Of a stretch of 7,994 bases of DNA, positions 6,840 through 7,994 are shown one piece after another. The notes beneath the pieces were generated by a model, which did not search any database, had not been told where the DNA came from, and was given only the letters and a program-made list of their open reading frames with translations. This DNA is from Actinobacteria bacterium RBG_16_64_13 (GTDB lineage Bacteria > Actinomycetota > Thermoleophilia > RBG-16-64-13). Positions within the stretch are counted from its first letter, which is position 1. Each line of letters starts with the position of its first letter. The DNA is taken from positions 12,242 to 20,235 of the forward strand of contig MELN01000050.1 in assembly GCA_001768675.1 (NCBI GenBank), written 5' to 3'. Made by a program: the position numbers and the translations under genes.

Positions 6840-7820
6840 ATGTTGAGAAACTATGAGGTATTGAGCGGCGACGTCAATCTGATTGGCGTGATCAAGGCCC
6901 GGGCGGTTATCGGGCGCTACCTGAATCGGACGAACCTCATCTACTACTCTGAGCTCTCCCGGCTTGTCGGCGGCGAGGTCTTCGTCAAGCACGAGAACCA
7001 CAACCCCACGGGCTCGTTCAAGATCCGCGGTGCGCTCAACTTCTTCCACCACATGTCCGGAGAAGAGCTGGAAAGCGGTGTGCTTGTCGCTACGCGGGGC
7101 AACCACGGTCTCGCCATGGCCTGGGCCGGCCGGTGGTTCCACGTACCCTGCACCGTGGTGGTGCCCGAGCACAACAATCCCGAGATCAACCGCATCGTCG
7201 AGAGCTTTGGGGCCGACCTCATCGTGCACGGTCATGACTTCTACGACGCCCAATCGTATTGCGACGAGCTGGTCGATACCGCCGGGTACTACTACGTCGA
7301 GCAGGGAAACGAGCCCGAGATCCTGAATGGCCTCGGCACGATGGGGCTCGAGATCTTCGAGGACCTCCCGGATGTGGACGCCATCATCTGTCCCATAGGC
7401 GGCGGTTCGGGGTGCGCCTCACTCGTCAAAGTGACGCAGGCCATCAACCCGAACGTGGAGATCATCGGGGTGCAGGCCGAACGGGCGGCAGCCTTCTACG
7501 AGTCCTGGAAGAAGGGCGAACGGGTGACGATCGAGGGAGCCGATACCGTGGCCGACGGCCTGGCGGCCCGGAGCGTCTTCCAACTTCCTTTCGCGATAAT
7601 GAAGGACCACATCGCCGACGTTGTGCTGCTCAGCGAAGAGGAGATCCTCGAGGGTATCCGGCTGGCTCTGCAGGTGACGCACAACCTGGCCGAGGGGGCC
7701 GGTGCGGCAGCTATCGCGGCCGCCCTCCAGATCAAAGACCGGCTGGCCGGCAAGAAGGTGGCGCTCATCATGTCCGGGGGCAACCTGGATCACGAGCACT
7801 TGCTTCAGGCCCTCGCCTAG
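6840..7820 (+). CDS. PLP-dependent threonine/serine dehydratase-like enzyme (fold type II)
   Basis: Pyridoxal-phosphate enzyme of the tryptophan synthase beta superfamily, closest by eye to threonine/serine ammonia-lyases, which convert a hydroxyamino acid to a 2-oxo acid and ammonia. The 326 residues match the catalytic-only form without a C-terminal ACT regulatory domain. The PLP lysine is K61 in NPTGSFKIRGA. The substrate/cofactor loop is TRGNHG (85-90) instead of the common S-S-G-N-H, the phosphate loop is GGGSG (187-191), followed by LAEGAGAA (283-290) and the final SGGN (312-315). GGAGGG ends 3 bases before the ATG at 6840. It is 30 bases downstream of the DUF35 gene in the same direction and probably shares its transcript. 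The enzyme could supply or remove a 2-oxo acid for the thiolase/DUF35 reaction, or act as a hydroxyaspartate dehydratase, racemase or related lyase; the exact substrate cannot be read. Confidence 0.88.
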   Translation: MLRNYEVLSGDVNLIGVIKARAVIGRYLNRTNLIYYSELSRLVGGEVFVKHENHNPTGSFKIRGALNFFHHMSGEELESGVLVATRGNHGLAMAWAGRWFHVPCTVVVPEHNNPEINRIVESFGADLIVHGHDFYDAQSYCDELVDTAGYYYVEQGNEPEILNGLGTMGLEIFEDLPDVDAIICPIGGGSGCASLVKVTQAINPNVEIIGVQAERAAAFYESWKKGERVTIEGADTVADGLAARSVFQLPFAIMKDHIADVVLLSEEEILEGIRLALQVTHNLAEGAGAAAIAAALQIKDRLAGKKVALIMSGGNLDHEHLLQALA

Positions 7821-7829
7821 CTGTTAGTG

Positions 7830-7905
7830 GCCAAGGGGCATAGGGGTCCGTCTCGAGCACTGCGGGGTACCGCAAAGCTCTCGGCACACCCCTATGCCCC
7901 TTGGC
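7830..7905. repeat. Nested palindromic element (18-bp perfect inverted repeat with inner hairpin)
   Basis: GCCAAGGGGCATAGGGGT (7830-7847) is the exact reverse complement of 7888-7905. The 40 bases between contain a smaller hairpin: GAGC (7855-7858) pairs with GCTC (7877-7880), and TGCGG (7861-7865) pairs with CCGCA (7870-7874) around a GGTA loop. Beyond the outer stem, AGTG (7826-7829) can also pair with CACT (7908-7911). It begins 10 bases after the dehydratase stop codon. There is no T-run after the right arm, so it does not look like a classical intrinsic terminator, though it could still stop or stabilise the transcript. The form resembles REP or MITE-like elements. Confidence 0.8.
7844..7882 (+). 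repeat. Direct repeat, copy 1 (core of the palindromic element)
   Basis: This 39-base stretch recurs without any mismatch 112 bases downstream at 7956-7994. It starts with GGGTCCGTCTCGAGCAC, contains the inner TGCGG/CCGCA hairpin and ends in GCTCTC. Confidence 0.9.
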
Positions 7906-7955
7906 GTCACTTCAGTTCACCGGGGCCCTGAAGCAGGCCTCGTGACTGTGGGGTT

Positions 7956-7994
7956 GGGTCCGTCTCGAGCACTGCGGGGTACCGCAAAGCTCTC
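7956..7994 (+). repeat. Direct repeat, copy 2, truncated by the window edge
   Basis: Exact copy of 7844-7882, ending at the last base of the window, so the true repeat may be longer. The bases before it (CTGTGGGGTTGGGT, ending at 7959) differ from the outer arm of copy 1 except for the shared GGGT. The 73 bases between the two copies include the right arm of the first palindrome and no open reading frame of note. Confidence 0.9.

Noticed and set aside
7860..7885. CGCAAAGC stretch as part of a cyclic di-GMP (GEMM) riboswitch
   Set aside because: Only a short resemblance. The paired GNRA/receptor halves of GEMM-I are not found, and the stretch lies downstream of a gene in a repeat.
7830..7910. 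Rho-independent terminator after the dehydratase gene
   Set aside because: The stem is long with a 40-base structured interior and no T-run follows the right arm; the core also recurs, which fits a repeat element better.
7844..7994. Two 39-base direct repeats as the start of a CRISPR array
   Set aside because: The 73-base gap is too long for a spacer, it contains the arm of a palindrome, and only two copies are visible; no cas genes are present.

Overview
This window is a GC-rich bacterial segment with tight gene packing, GTG starts and overlapping genes. It carries two same-direction metabolic gene blocks, separated by one gene on the opposite strand, and ends in an intergenic palindromic repeat. 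Nothing here fixes the taxon. The high GC, the branched-chain-type ABC ATPases, the fumarate-reductase-like flavoprotein and the thiolase/DUF35 pair would fit a metabolically versatile or anaerobic actinobacterium, Chloroflexota or delta-proteobacterial-type lineage. That placement is inference only.

Block 1 (1-3901, plus strand): two ATPases of a LivFGHM-type (HAAT family) importer, LivG and LivF, overlap by 11 bases. They are followed by an FAD_binding_2 flavoprotein whose natural start is probably a GTG inside the end of livF, and then by an unrecognised protein that looks NTF2/SnoaL-like. The permeases and binding protein are not in the window and probably lie upstream. The layout suggests uptake of a small organic acid or similar compound coupled to an FAD-dependent reduction or dehydrogenation.

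Middle (3904-4623, minus strand): a ZIP-family metal transporter, convergent with block 1 (2 bases between stop codons) and divergent from block 2. The 146-base divergent region (4624-4769) holds an AT-rich island with candidate promoter elements, and possibly a decayed copy of the repeat seen at the end of the window.

Block 2 (4770-7820, plus strand): an SCP-x-type thiolase-fold protein, a DUF35 zinc-ribbon/OB-fold partner 12 bases downstream, and a fold-type II PLP enzyme of the threonine/serine dehydratase family 30 bases further on. The thiolase-like protein has glycine where the nucleophilic cysteine is expected and lacks the usual C-terminal cysteine. With the DUF35 partner this recalls the steroid side-chain aldolase Ltp2/ChsH2 more than a true thiolase, so a cysteine-independent carbon-carbon lyase or condensing enzyme acting on an acyl-CoA is the most interesting possibility here.

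End (7821-7994): no gene. It holds an 18-bp perfect inverted repeat enclosing a smaller hairpin, and a second exact 39-base copy of the core running off the window edge with a different outer arm. This resembles a REP/MITE-like structured element family.
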